Source of the DNA: Hymenobacter jeongseonensis
GTDB taxonomy: Bacteria; Bacteroidota; Bacteroidia; Cytophagales; Hymenobacteraceae
Reading direction: 5' to 3'
NCBI RefSeq assembly: GCF_015694725.1
Contig: NZ_JADQDQ010000009.1
Coordinates: 1 to 64,000 of the forward strand
DNA length: 64,000 bases
A program made the translations under genes and the position numbers. Below the pieces are notes generated by a model. It had not been told where the DNA came from. It did not search any database and saw nothing but the letters and a program-made list of their open reading frames with translations. Below are positions 36,506 through 45,153 of this stretch, one piece after another; position 1 is the stretch's first letter, and each line of letters starts with the position of its first letter.

Positions 36506-37498
36506 GTGGTTAACATAGGCCCCAACATCCAGCTTCCCGACTTCCCGCTCCTGCTTGCGCCCATGGAGGACGTGAGCGACCCGCCATTCCGCGCCGTGTG
36601 CAAGGCCAACGGGGCCGATTTGATGTACACCGAATTTATTTCCTCAGAAGGCCTGATTCGGGCGGCGGCCAAAAGCCGGAAAAAGCTGGACATTTTCGAC
36701 TACGAGCGGCCCATCGGCATCCAGCTGTTTGGTTCCGATGTGGAAACCATGGGCGAGTGCGCGGCCATCAGCACCGAGGTGGGGCCCGATTTGATTGACA
36801 TCAACTACGGCTGCCCCGTGAAGCAAGTGGCCTGCCGCGGCGCCGGCGCGGCCCTGCTGCGCGACATCCCCAAAATGGTGGAAATGACGGCCGCCGTCAT
36901 CCGCAACACCCACCTGCCCGTGACCGTGAAAACCCGCCTGGGCTGGGACGACGGCACCAAAAACGTGGAGGAAGTGGCCGAGCGCCTGCAGGACATCGGC
37001 ATTGCGGCCCTCACCGTGCACGGCCGCACCCGCGTGCAGCTCTACAAAGGCGAAGCCGACTGGCGCCTGATTGCCAAAATCAAGGATAACCCGCGCATTC
37101 ACATTCCCATCTTCGGCAACGGTGACATCACCTCGCCCGAAAAAGCCCTCGAATACAAAAACCGCTACGGCGTGGACGGCGTAATGGTGGGCCGCGCCAG
37201 CATCGGTTACCCCTGGATTTTCCGCGAAATCAAGCACTACGTGGCCACGGGCCAGCTCCTGGCTCCGCCCACGCTGGAGGAGCGGGTGGCCATGTGCCAG
37301 ATGCACTTCGACAAAAGCGTGGAGTGGAAAGGCCCGAAAGTGGGCATTTTTGAGATGCGCCGCCACTACGCGCACTATTTCCGTGGCCTGGAAGGCGCCA
37401 AAGCCTGGCGCACCAGCTTGGTGAACGCCGAAACTCCAGACGTGGTATACGGCATCCTGCAAGAAATCGCGGCCAGCGACGCCGTGATGGTGGGGTAG
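36506..37498 (+). CDS. dusB: tRNA-dihydrouridine synthase B
   Basis: This 330-residue FMN-dependent TIM-barrel enzyme reduces specific uridines in tRNA. Visible motifs are PLLLAPMEDVSDPPFR at the N-terminus, DINYGCPVKQV with the catalytic Cys, TVKTRLGWDD, LTVHGRTR and GVMVGRASIGYPW. The frame extends upstream to 36398 inside palindrome A4, which is not coding. I place the start at GTG 36506 (VVNIGPNIQLPDFPLLL), which gives the family N-terminus; a TTG at 36491 is the alternative. A sensor kinase follows after palindrome A5. Confidence 0.93.
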   Translation: MVNIGPNIQLPDFPLLLAPMEDVSDPPFRAVCKANGADLMYTEFISSEGLIRAAAKSRKKLDIFDYERPIGIQLFGSDVETMGECAAISTEVGPDLIDINYGCPVKQVACRGAGAALLRDIPKMVEMTAAVIRNTHLPVTVKTRLGWDDGTKNVEEVAERLQDIGIAALTVHGRTRVQLYKGEADWRLIAKIKDNPRIHIPIFGNGDITSPEKALEYKNRYGVDGVMVGRASIGYPWIFREIKHYVATGQLLAPPTLEERVAMCQMHFDKSVEWKGPKVGIFEMRRHYAHYFRGLEGAKAWRTSLVNAETPDVVYGILQEIAASDAVMVG

Positions 37499-37532
37499 TT
37501 TACCTGTTACGTCGATACGCCGGCCACTATAG

Positions 37533-37628
37533 CCCGTCATGCTGAGCGCAGCCGAAGCATCTCTCCCGCGCAACTAATTCATTTTAGTATTGCGGGAGAG
37601 ATGCTTCGGCTGCGCTCAGCATGACGGG
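37533..37628. repeat. Family A palindromic element A5
   Basis: Perfect 37-bp inverted arms (37533-37569 and 37592-37628) around a 22-nt centre, between dusB and the histidine kinase gene. The arms carry the GCAGCCG variant, identical to A3 over most of their length. Confidence 0.95.
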
Positions 37629-37654
37629 ATTTATCAGAATTTGACACCCACTGA

Positions 37655-38866
37655 ATGATTCTTCCGATTTACGACCAAAAGTCCCGTGTCAAAATCCTGG
37701 TGGCGGTGCTGGCCCTGCTCATTGGCGCAGCCACCGTTGTCTACACCAACTTGCTGGTGCAGCGCGTGTCGGAACGGGAGCAGCAGCAGATTCAACTCTA
37801 CGCCAAGGCCCAGGAGTTCATCATCAATTCTGAATCGGACTCGAATACGCTCTTTGTATTCAATGAGATTGTGAATGCCAATGCCACCATTCCAGTTATT
37901 CTCAGCAGCGACGGCACGGACATTTTGGCGGCCAAAAACATCAGCATGCCGGCCCGCATTTCGGTCAAGGATTCGGTGGCATTGCTACAAAGTGAATTGC
38001 TGCTGATGAAGCAACAGCACACGCCCATTGTGGTGAAATTTGGCGCCGGGCAGGTCAACTACATCTACTACCGCGACTCGCAGCTATTGCAGCAGCTGCG
38101 CACCTACCCGCTGGTGCAATTGGTCGTGATTGGCTGCCTGGGCATCATTGCCTACTTCGCGTTCAGCTCCTCGCGCCGGGCCGAGCAAAACCGCGTCTGG
38201 GTGGGTTTGGCCAAAGAAACCGCGCACCAGTTGGGCACGCCGCTCAGCAGCCTGGTGGGCTGGCAGAACTACCTGCGCGACTCCGAGCGCTTCAAGGACG
38301 AGCCCATTGTGGAGGAACTGGGCAAGGACATTCGGCGCCTGGAAATCATCACCGAGCGGTTCAGCAACATCGGCTCGGTGCCGGTGCTCAAGGACGAAAA
38401 CCTCTACCACACCACCCGCAACGCCATCGAGTACCTGCAAAGCCGGGTTTCAAAAAAGGTCGTTTTCAAAATCGAGTCGGACCTGCCGCTCGATACGCCG
38501 GCCCGCATCAACGTGCCGCTGTTCGATTGGGTCATCGAAAACATTTGCAAAAATGCGGTGGATGCCATGGACGGGCGCGGCTCCATCACGCTGCACCTGC
38601 GGCGGGTGCGCACCCGCCGCAGCTGGTACCGCCGCAGCGCTCCCGGCCGCCAAGTTGCCGTCGACATTACCGACACCGGCAAAGGCATTCCCAGCCACAA
38701 GCTCGAAAGCGTATTTATGCCCGGCTTCACCACCAAAAAGCGCGGTTGGGGCCTCGGCTTGGCCTTGGCCAAGCGCATCATCGAGAACTACCACGAAGGC
38801 AAGCTCTTTGTGAAATGGAGCGAAGTAGGCCGTGGCACCACCTTTCGCATAGTGCTGAACCAGTAG
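37655..38866 (+). CDS. Membrane sensor histidine kinase
   Basis: This 403-residue kinase has a TM helix near residues 12-30, a short extracytoplasmic domain of about 120 residues, and a second TM near 150-167. The H box is LAKETAHQLGTPLSSLVGW (His191). The HATPase region has an N box (ICKNAVDAMDGRG), DTGKGIP and GFTTKKRGWGLGLALAKRI. The ETAHQLGTPLSSL H box is a form seen in many Bacteroidota kinases. No regulator is adjacent, so it is an orphan kinase. It is convergent with the lipocalin-like gene, with palindrome B1 between. Confidence 0.93.
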   Translation: MILPIYDQKSRVKILVAVLALLIGAATVVYTNLLVQRVSEREQQQIQLYAKAQEFIINSESDSNTLFVFNEIVNANATIPVILSSDGTDILAAKNISMPARISVKDSVALLQSELLLMKQQHTPIVVKFGAGQVNYIYYRDSQLLQQLRTYPLVQLVVIGCLGIIAYFAFSSSRRAEQNRVWVGLAKETAHQLGTPLSSLVGWQNYLRDSERFKDEPIVEELGKDIRRLEIITERFSNIGSVPVLKDENLYHTTRNAIEYLQSRVSKKVVFKIESDLPLDTPARINVPLFDWVIENICKNAVDAMDGRGSITLHLRRVRTRRSWYRRSAPGRQVAVDITDTGKGIPSHKLESVFMPGFTTKKRGWGLGLALAKRIIENYHEGKLFVKWSEVGRGTTFRIVLNQ

Positions 38867-38873
38867 AAAAAGC

Positions 38874-38947
38874 TGTAGCGTGGACTTTGCGAGTCCGCGT
38901 GTAGAAGAACGTTCTTCCATACGCGGACTCACAGAGTCCGCGCTACA
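38874..38947. repeat. Family B palindromic element B1
   Basis: An imperfect inverted repeat with ends TGTAGCG and CGCTACA and inner GAGTCCGCG/CGCGGACTC blocks. It fills the gap between the kinase stop and the stop codon of the convergent lipocalin-like gene, which it abuts. Confidence 0.88.
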
Positions 38948-40018
38948 TCACCGGTTAGTGATTTCCACGTAGGCTTTGCCGTTCACGGGCTTGCCGTTTT
39001 GCGTGCCCGTGACGCGGCACATGCCTTCCCAGTAATTCAATTTCAACACCTTAAAGAGGAGCAAATTCAATTCTTGGTGGGGCACCAGCGGCGTCACCAC
39101 TAGGTCGTAGCCTTTGCTGGGCACGGTGATGCGCCACGTGGCGGGGTACTTCTTCTTGGAGGTTGGGCTGGTCCAGTACGTGAGGGGTTCCAGCTTGAAA
39201 TCGGTTTCGGCAAGGTGCAGGTTTTCACCCTGAGCACCAAAATGCGAGCCGCCGCCAATTTGCTGGCCGGTTTTGGTATCGTGCACGGCATACAGCATCA
39301 GGTCTTCCTTGGACTCGTCCATTTGGATGCTGAGCCAGTCCCAGGCCACGTTGCGCTTGTTCACGCCGCCGCAGTTCCACTGCCGGTCGTACCAGAGCTC
39401 GCCGGTCACCTGGCGGGTTTTGCCGCCTACCTCGATGGTGCCGGTGGTGGCGAGGCGCGGGTAGCTGTAATAGCCGGCCTGGGCCACCGGGCCGTATTGC
39501 TCGTAGCCCGTGCCGCCGTGCAGCAGCACCGGTTTGGTGGGCGTGGTACGGAGATTGATGGCTTGGCCGGTTTTATTGCGCGGACCTTTGGTGGTCATGC
39601 GGGCCTGTAGCTGGTAACGGCCTTCCTGGCCTGTGAGGGTCCAGGTTTGGTCGTCTTTGGGCTGGGCGAGGCTGATGGGCAGCGCGGCGGTGAGCGGCGC
39701 GGGCAGCTTATCAAGCTGGTAATCGAAGGCGAAAAGCTGCGTTTGCGGGTCCGTCAGGGCGAAGTTTACCATCTGGTAATCTTTCTTGCCATCGGGGCTG
39801 AAGTGGAAGAAAACGTACTCCACGCCGAAGTCCTCGCCGGTGGCCACGTCCTTCAAATGGCCCGTGAAGTACCACCACTCCAGCGAGTTTTTCACATGGG
39901 GTGCTTCCTCCAGCGGCAGCTGGGCCTGGCCGGGGAAAACATCGTTTTTAACAGTAGGCTTGAGGATGGAGCAAGCCGAAGCAACAGCAAGAAGCAGGGC
40001 GAATCGCAGGAATTTCAT
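38948..40018 (-). CDS. Lipocalin-like/CrtC-type (AttH-fold) lipoprotein
   Basis: This 356-residue protein has a lipobox AVASAC (Cys16). The mature domain matches the hydroxyneurosporene synthase/AttH fold: EWWYFTGHL near the N-terminus, GVEYVFFHF, a central GYYSYPRLATTGTIEV, and WYDRQW with WDWLSIQMD. CrtC members hydrate carotenoids, but lipoproteins like this one are usually annotated only as lipocalin-like secreted hydrolases; no carotenoid genes are nearby. The frame opens at 40081; ATG 40018 (MKFLRFALLLAVASAC) is the clear start. Confidence 0.87.
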   Translation of the reverse strand: MKFLRFALLLAVASACSILKPTVKNDVFPGQAQLPLEEAPHVKNSLEWWYFTGHLKDVATGEDFGVEYVFFHFSPDGKKDYQMVNFALTDPQTQLFAFDYQLDKLPAPLTAALPISLAQPKDDQTWTLTGQEGRYQLQARMTTKGPRNKTGQAINLRTTPTKPVLLHGGTGYEQYGPVAQAGYYSYPRLATTGTIEVGGKTRQVTGELWYDRQWNCGGVNKRNVAWDWLSIQMDESKEDLMLYAVHDTKTGQQIGGGSHFGAQGENLHLAETDFKLEPLTYWTSPTSKKKYPATWRITVPSKGYDLVVTPLVPHQELNLLLFKVLKLNYWEGMCRVTGTQNGKPVNGKAYVEITNR

Positions 40019-40147
40019 ACCCTGCCACAAGGCTTTTCCGAGGCTAAAAGTTTGGTTTAGGGTGGAGTTTAACGCGCGCAATGCGGGGTCCTAAAGCCTC
40101 CGAAGCGCTTTTTGCCACCTGTCCCACTTCTCCCGAAAACCCAGCTA

Positions 40148-40849
40148 CTACTTCTGGGGCGGCGCTACGGGAGGCTCGGGCATCCGGATTTTGCCCATCA
40201 CCTGCCCGCGGTTGGGCACCGACTCCATTCGCACCACCAGCGGGCCCGGCTGCGGCGTGGTGCGCGTGTTCAGGCTCACCTTTTTCTCCTTGAAATCAAA
40301 CGGATTGCCCACAAATCGCAGCTCGACCGCGCCGCCGGCCAAGGGCGCCCAATCCCGCGCCATGCGCAGCTCGAACTGGCCTTGCTCGTCCGTAACGGTG
40401 CCGTACTGCGTGCCATTGATGAAAACGCTGACTTGCGCGGCGGTTTTGCTCTCGCCGTCGAATACCTGGCCGCGAATGATGAGCTGCTGCGTCTGCGCGG
40501 CGGCGGGGTCCGTGGGGGCAGCCGTGGCTTGGGCTGGCAGTTGCTGGGGCGGCTTGGTAGCGCAAGACGTCAGGGGCTGCCAGCCCAGCAGCGCCAAGCC
40601 AGCCAGGGCCCAACGCCGCCAGCGGCTGGCCGGCGCCGAGGCGACCAGCTGCGGGGCGCGGGCCAGTGCGCACACCGTCCGGCCGCCCTGCCGCGCCAGA
40701 TACGCCATGATTTCCGCATCGCTCAGGCGGGTGAAGTCCACGACTTCGGTGGCACAGGCGCCGCAGTGGCGGCCGTCGGCGGTGGGCGTCATGGCGGCCC
40801 AGGGCTGGGCGCAGGGCTGCGGAATGGAGATGCGGGGGAGAGTGGCCAT
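40148..40849 (-). CDS. Zinc-ribbon-like/TM/carboxypeptidase-regulatory-domain protein, paralogue 1
   Basis: This 233-residue protein has an N-terminal ribbon-like motif with Cys13, Trp17, Met20, His28, Cys29 and Cys32, followed by VVDFTRLSDAEIMAYL and another Cys in GRTVCALA. One hydrophobic segment (about residues 77-92, RRWALAGLALLGW) is followed by a polar linker and a beta-rich domain with IRGQVFDGESKTAAQVSV and DEQGQFELRM, like CarboxypepD_reg domains. The layout suggests a small metal-binding cytosolic head, one membrane pass and an exported beta-sandwich. It shares ribbon positions exactly with the next gene upstream (25-bp gap). Function unknown. Confidence 0.78.
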   Translation of the reverse strand: MATLPRISIPQPCAQPWAAMTPTADGRHCGACATEVVDFTRLSDAEIMAYLARQGGRTVCALARAPQLVASAPASRWRRWALAGLALLGWQPLTSCATKPPQQLPAQATAAPTDPAAAQTQQLIIRGQVFDGESKTAAQVSVFINGTQYGTVTDEQGQFELRMARDWAPLAGGAVELRFVGNPFDFKEKKVSLNTRTTPQPGPLVVRMESVPNRGQVMGKIRMPEPPVAPPQK

Positions 40850-40874
40850 GGAGCTAATGTAGTTTGTTTGACGG

Positions 40875-41744
40875 TTATCGGCCTCGGAATGGTTGAGTCA
40901 ACCAATATTTACTCCAATAATAAAAGCGGCGCGGATGCCAGGGCGCGGGCGGCATCTTGCGGGCATAAACAAAGTCTACTTCGCCCAGCATGCCTTTGAC
41001 ATCGGCTTGAAGCCGAAAATTTTGTATCGAGGACGCATTGGTGGCAATGCGCGTGCGCTGTTGTGTTACAAACCCAACAAAATGAATGGTTAGCGTTAGC
41101 TCTCGGGTTCCAATTAGTGAATCCGGCACTTGCAACTCAAAACGGCCATCGGCATTTGTACTTGTTCCAAAGCGAGTGCCGGCAATGAGCACGGTACAGC
41201 CCGGTATCGACTCGCCGCTGCTAGCATCCATAACAATGCCCTGCAACAGCGGCGTCGTCACTGCCGGGAAATACTTCTTAGGGACCGATGCGGAATCCGG
41301 GATGCTAGTCTGTTGCTTCAAGGCCGAGTTGGTGCCTTGAGTAATGGAGGAATTGTCTGCATCTGGAGGAAGCGTAGCCGGTACTGGCCCGCCCGAATGT
41401 TGGGCGCGCCATTCGGCAGGGGTTTGGGCAAGTGCTGAGGTGCCCGCCGTTTCGCGCACGCTCCACAGGGCTACGGCCGCCGCCAGCCAAGTCCGCCAGC
41501 GCGTTGGGGCAGCCAGTTCGGCGCGCTGCAACGGCCGTTCTAGCTGCCCCGCCGCGAAGCGCCCGCAGATGCGGGCGTTTGCGGCCCCGGCGAGATAGGC
41601 CAGGATTTCGGCGTCGGTTTTCAGAGTAAAGTCCACCACGTTTTTTTGGCAGGCCGCGCAGTGGCGGCCGGCGGTGGTGGGCATCATGGCGGCCCAGCTT
41701 TCGTGGCAGGGCTGCGGAATGGAGAGGGTAACAGATGGGCGCAT
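40875..41744 (-). CDS. Zinc-ribbon-like/TM/carboxypeptidase-regulatory-domain protein, paralogue 2
   Basis: This 289-residue paralogue has the ribbon residues Cys13, Trp17, Met20, His28, Cys29 and Cys32 at the same positions, then VVDFTLKTDAEILAYL and a further Cys in RICGRF. A hydrophobic segment (about residues 83-95) leads to a Ser/Pro-rich linker and a CarboxypepD_reg-like domain (LLQGIVMDASSGESIPGCTV, TNADGRFELQVP). The C-terminus is basic and aromatic (RRFYYWSKYWL). The frame opens at 41804; ATG 41744 (MRPSVTLSIPQPC) aligns with the start of paralogue 1. The pair is probably co-transcribed. Confidence 0.78.
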   Translation of the reverse strand: MRPSVTLSIPQPCHESWAAMMPTTAGRHCAACQKNVVDFTLKTDAEILAYLAGAANARICGRFAAGQLERPLQRAELAAPTRWRTWLAAAVALWSVRETAGTSALAQTPAEWRAQHSGGPVPATLPPDADNSSITQGTNSALKQQTSIPDSASVPKKYFPAVTTPLLQGIVMDASSGESIPGCTVLIAGTRFGTSTNADGRFELQVPDSLIGTRELTLTIHFVGFVTQQRTRIATNASSIQNFRLQADVKGMLGEVDFVYARKMPPAPWHPRRFYYWSKYWLTQPFRGR

Positions 41745-41861
41745 GGGCTTGAATTTGGTGCGAAGGGCAGCCCTTGTCTGATGCCGACGGCACATGAATT
41801 CCACATGCCCCCGCCATTATGCTTTATCTTTTGCGCTTCAAACTCGTCCCATCCACCTTTC

Positions 41862-43640
41862 ATGCGTTCTGATAAGTCCCTTTTCCGCCGCAAAACCATC
41901 GCGGCCATCCTCCAAAACCCACCTGCCGATGCCGAGGGCCACGCGCCCGGCGGCTTGGAGCGCCACCTTACCGTGCGCGACCTCACGGCGCTTGGCATTG
42001 CGGCCATCATCGGGGCCGGCATTTTCAGCACCATCGGCAAAGCCAGCCTCGACGGCGGCCCGGCCGTGTCGCTGCTGTTTGTGTTCACGGCCGTGGCCTG
42101 CGCGTTTTCGGCGCTGTGCTACGCGCAGTTTGCGGCCACCATTCCGGTCAGCGGCTCGGCTTATACCTATGCCTACGCCTCGTTTGGCGAACTCGCGGCC
42201 TGGATTATCGGCTGGGCCCTCATCATGGAATACGCGGTGGGCAACATCGTGGTGGCCATTTCCTGGTCCGATTATTTTACGGGCCTGCTCGATGGCGTCG
42301 GGCTGCACATTCCGGCGTACCTGAGCACCGGCACCCAAAGTGCCTACCAAGGCTACAAAGCCGTGATGGCGCTTATGCAGGCCAATTTGCCCCTCTCGCA
42401 AGCCACGCCCGCCCAGATGGAAGGCTACAAAATCTGGACTACGGCCCCGGCTCTGTTCGGCAACTGGCACCTGGTGGCGGACTTGCCGGCTTTCCTTATC
42501 ACCGTCGCCATCACGGCATTGGTGTACGTGGGCATCAAGGAAAGCAAGACGGCTTCCAACATCCTGGTGCTCTTGAAACTGATTGTGGTAGTGGTGGTTA
42601 TTGCCGTGGGCGCGTTCTACATCGAGCCGGCCAACTGGAGCCCCTTCGCGCCCAACGGCGTGGGCGGCGTGCTCAAAGGCGTATCGGCGGTGTTCTTTGC
42701 CTATATCGGCTTCGATGCGATTTCGACCACCGCCGAGGAATGCAAAAACCCTCAGCGCGACCTGCCCAAGGCCATGATGTATGCCCTCGTCATCTGCACG
42801 GTGCTGTACGTTATTATCACCCTGGTACTCACCGGTATGGTGCCCTACACCAAGCTCGGCGTGGGCGACCCGCTTTCGTTCGTGTTTGCCGAAGTGGGCC
42901 TGCCCAAGCTCTCGGGCCTGGTGGCGGTGAGTGCGGTGTTTGCCATGGCCTCGGTGCTGCTGGTGTTCCAGCTGGGCCAGCCGCGTATTTGGCTCACCAT
43001 GAGCCGCGACGGCTTGTTGCCGAAGGTATTTTCGCGCATTCACCCGCGCTTCCACACGCCGTCGTTTGCTACCATTGTCACGGGCTTTTTTGTGGCGGTG
43101 CCAGCGTTGGTGCTGAACATGGATTTGGTGGTGGACCTCACCAGCATCGGCACGCTGTTCGCGTTTGCGTTGGTGTGCGGCGGCATTCTCATCATCGACC
43201 CTTACGGCCGCTCGGAGGCCCGATTTAAGGTGCCGTACATCAACGGCAAGTTCCTGGTGCCGCTGTTGCTGCTGCTGGGCACTTACCTGATTTTCCGCTA
43301 CAACTCCTCCGACAACCACGAGTTTTGGCTGGACGTGAGCGGGCAGCGCGGCTGGCTCGCCACCGACGCCGTGAGCGGAAGCATCACCGGCGGCTTTGCC
43401 CACCAGATTCCTACGTTGGTGTTCTTCTTGTTTTGCATTGCGCTGGCCGTGCTGTCGTTCCGCAAGCGCCTCTCGGCCCTGCCCGTGCTCGGCCTGCTCA
43501 TCAACCTGTACCTGATGACGCAGCTCGGCATCAGCAACTGGACGCTGTTTTTCGTGTGGCTGCTCATTGGCCTGGCGGTGTATTTCGGCTACGGCTATTC
43601 GAACTCCAAGCTGAACCAGCGGGTGAAGGTGGCGGCTTAA
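41862..43640 (+). CDS. APC-superfamily amino-acid permease (CAT-like)
   Basis: This 592-residue inner-membrane transporter has about 12-14 helices. The N-terminal LTVRDLTALGIAAIIGAGIF and the following GPAVSLLFVFTAVACAF are the usual APC start. GFDAISTTAEECKNPQRDLP is typical of the cationic amino-acid transporter branch. It is probably a proton-coupled amino-acid importer; specificity is unknown. The frame opens at 41646; ATG 41862 (MRSDKSLFRRKTIAAIL) fits family N-termini. It is divergent from the zinc-ribbon pair. Confidence 0.9.
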   Translation: MRSDKSLFRRKTIAAILQNPPADAEGHAPGGLERHLTVRDLTALGIAAIIGAGIFSTIGKASLDGGPAVSLLFVFTAVACAFSALCYAQFAATIPVSGSAYTYAYASFGELAAWIIGWALIMEYAVGNIVVAISWSDYFTGLLDGVGLHIPAYLSTGTQSAYQGYKAVMALMQANLPLSQATPAQMEGYKIWTTAPALFGNWHLVADLPAFLITVAITALVYVGIKESKTASNILVLLKLIVVVVVIAVGAFYIEPANWSPFAPNGVGGVLKGVSAVFFAYIGFDAISTTAEECKNPQRDLPKAMMYALVICTVLYVIITLVLTGMVPYTKLGVGDPLSFVFAEVGLPKLSGLVAVSAVFAMASVLLVFQLGQPRIWLTMSRDGLLPKVFSRIHPRFHTPSFATIVTGFFVAVPALVLNMDLVVDLTSIGTLFAFALVCGGILIIDPYGRSEARFKVPYINGKFLVPLLLLLGTYLIFRYNSSDNHEFWLDVSGQRGWLATDAVSGSITGGFAHQIPTLVFFLFCIALAVLSFRKRLSALPVLGLLINLYLMTQLGISNWTLFFVWLLIGLAVYFGYGYSNSKLNQRVKVAA

Positions 43641-43764
43641 AACTCGTTGCAGCAAATCTTTTGTCTCCAAACACGACCTGCTAAGCGTTGCTGCACCGCT
43701 CTTCCTAGCCCTCCGTACCCCATTTGGAATGGAGTGGGATTGAGAGCTGAATGGGTGTTTCTAG

Positions 43765-43830
43765 AAACAGTGCCCGTCCATCCGTGCCCACCTAGTGGCA
43801 GACGGATGGGCGGGCACTGTTTTTTATTTG
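43765..43830 (+). terminator. Long palindrome with T run after the APC permease
   Basis: 21-bp arms (43765-43785 and 43802-43822) with one G/T mismatch and a T6 run. It is 124 bp beyond the permease stop and unrelated in sequence to families A and B. Confidence 0.7.
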
Positions 43831-44367
43831 ACAGCAATTTTGTGGGCGTGCTAGTCGCGAGAATAGTCAGGCAAAAGCTCCGGTTAGGAATGAGACGGTT
43901 CTAATTCAGAATCACGTGCTGAGCGGCGCAGTCTGAATAACCAGGCGATGAGACAGTCCTGGTTTCTAATGCCGCAATTCAAAGCCATTGAAATCATGAA
44001 ACCGCAGCAGCCAAACACGCCGGTCGGGGATGCACAAAGGCAGAAAACCTTGCTAAACGCAACACATTTGTAACTATCGGCGCGGCTATTTGTCTTATCC
44101 CAGACGAGATTCAGCCGGGTGAGGCGAAACTATCCGACGCTGAGTTAAGTCAAGTTGCCCTCTTAGTAAAATTGGCCTGTGCACAAGCCTGCAATACGGT
44201 TTCTACTTGGCTCCATTCGGTCAAATACAAATCATCAAAGCGGAGAACCGGTGCCAAATAGCAGGCAGCCGAACACTATTTTTTGCTGCGTCCAAAAAAA
44301 ACCAGTTCATAACCCTGGAACAAGCATACGATTCAATTGCGAAGTAATGCGTTTATTTGCAATGGGG

Positions 44368-44398
44368 TTTACTTTCACCCATGCTAGCTTTACTTTCA
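44368..44398 (+). promoter_or_regulatory. Direct repeat TTTACTTTCA, candidate operator before the TetR gene
   Basis: Two identical 10-mers at 44368-44377 and 44389-44398 are spaced 21 bp apart, about two helical turns. The second ends one base before the TetR ATG. Autoregulation by TetR is a plausible role but is inference; TetR sites are usually inverted repeats. Confidence 0.4.
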
Positions 44399-44399
44399 A

Positions 44400-45107
44400 A
44401 TGCACCCCACCTTCCGCATTGAGCTAAACGAGAAACTATACCTGCGCGACCCCCAGGACACGGACCTGGGGCGCCGGCTAGTAGCAGAAAGTGTGCTCCT
44501 CATCGACCAAATTGGTTTTGAGCAGTTCACTTTCAAGAAGCTGGCGCAGCGCATCGAATCCACGGAAGCCTCGCTGTACCGCTATTTTGAGAACAAGCAC
44601 AAACTACTGGTGTACTTGGTGAGTTGGCACTGGGCATGGCTGCGCTACCAGATTCGATTCCACACCCATAACGTGCCCGACGCTTGCGAACGGCTGCGAC
44701 TCATTCTGGGCATTCTCACCCGTTCCCACCAAGATGACCCGGCCACGGTTCAGCTCGACGAGGCGGCCCTCTACCGCATTGTGGTCAGCGAAGCTTCCAA
44801 GGCCTACCTCACCAAGGACGTGGACGACGACAACCGGGCCGGGCTGTTTCGGGAGTACAAGCGCTTGGCAGCAGGCATAGTGGAAGTGGTACAGGAAATC
44901 AACCCCGCCTACATCTACCCGCACGCCTTGGTGAGCACCTTGCTGGAATCGGCCCGCAAGCAATTCTTCTTCGCCCAACACCTGCCCTCTCTCACGGACG
45001 CTGTAACCGGCAACGGCGGTGAAAACGCCGTGCAAGCCTTCCTGACCCAGCTGGCTTTTGCTACCCTGACTCTGAAAATCTCCTCGGACCCCGACCGAAG
45101 CGCCTAA
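44400..45107 (+). CDS. TetR/AcrR-family transcriptional regulator
   Basis: This 235-residue protein has a TetR N-terminal HTH domain, about residues 20-72: LGRRLVAESVLLIDQIGFEQFTFKKLAQRI, then STEASLYRYFENKHKLLVYL. The C-terminal ligand domain is variable with no recognised effector. It heads a same-strand group of ABC exporter, HlyD adaptor and TolC channel, 46 bp before the exporter, and so is the likely local repressor of it. A 10-bp direct repeat immediately precedes its ATG. Confidence 0.92.
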   Translation: MHPTFRIELNEKLYLRDPQDTDLGRRLVAESVLLIDQIGFEQFTFKKLAQRIESTEASLYRYFENKHKLLVYLVSWHWAWLRYQIRFHTHNVPDACERLRLILGILTRSHQDDPATVQLDEAALYRIVVSEASKAYLTKDVDDDNRAGLFREYKRLAAGIVEVVQEINPAYIYPHALVSTLLESARKQFFFAQHLPSLTDAVTGNGGENAVQAFLTQLAFATLTLKISSDPDRSA

Positions 45108-45153
45108 CATCTACTAGAATACTCACCCCGTTCCTTCGACTTCACTCCTCCTT

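Larger units (their letters stand above)
43641..44399. other. 759-bp gap with no supported gene
   Basis: This stretch contains a long palindrome (43765-43822) and a region of lower GC than its neighbours from about 43830 to 44399. Several short frames exist; none has a convincing start, codon use or family resemblance. An ATG-less frame from about 44000 to a TAG near 44240 reads plausibly (for example IPDEIQPGEAKLSDAELSQV) and might be a gene remnant. A direct repeat near 44368-44398 lies just before the TetR gene. Confidence 0.6.

Noticed and set aside
25261-37628. The family A palindromes as possible CRISPR repeats
   Set aside because: Copies are single, kilobases apart, and each is a self-complementary unit with a unique centre. 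There is no array and no cas gene.
41838-43670. A 610-codon minus-strand frame opposite the APC permease
   Set aside because: It is antisense to a multi-helix permease. The translation is His/Gln/Arg-rich with no membrane segments or domains.
44179-44427. An 82-codon frame overlapping the TetR start
   Set aside because: It overlaps the TetR ATG, has weak codon use and no family resemblance.
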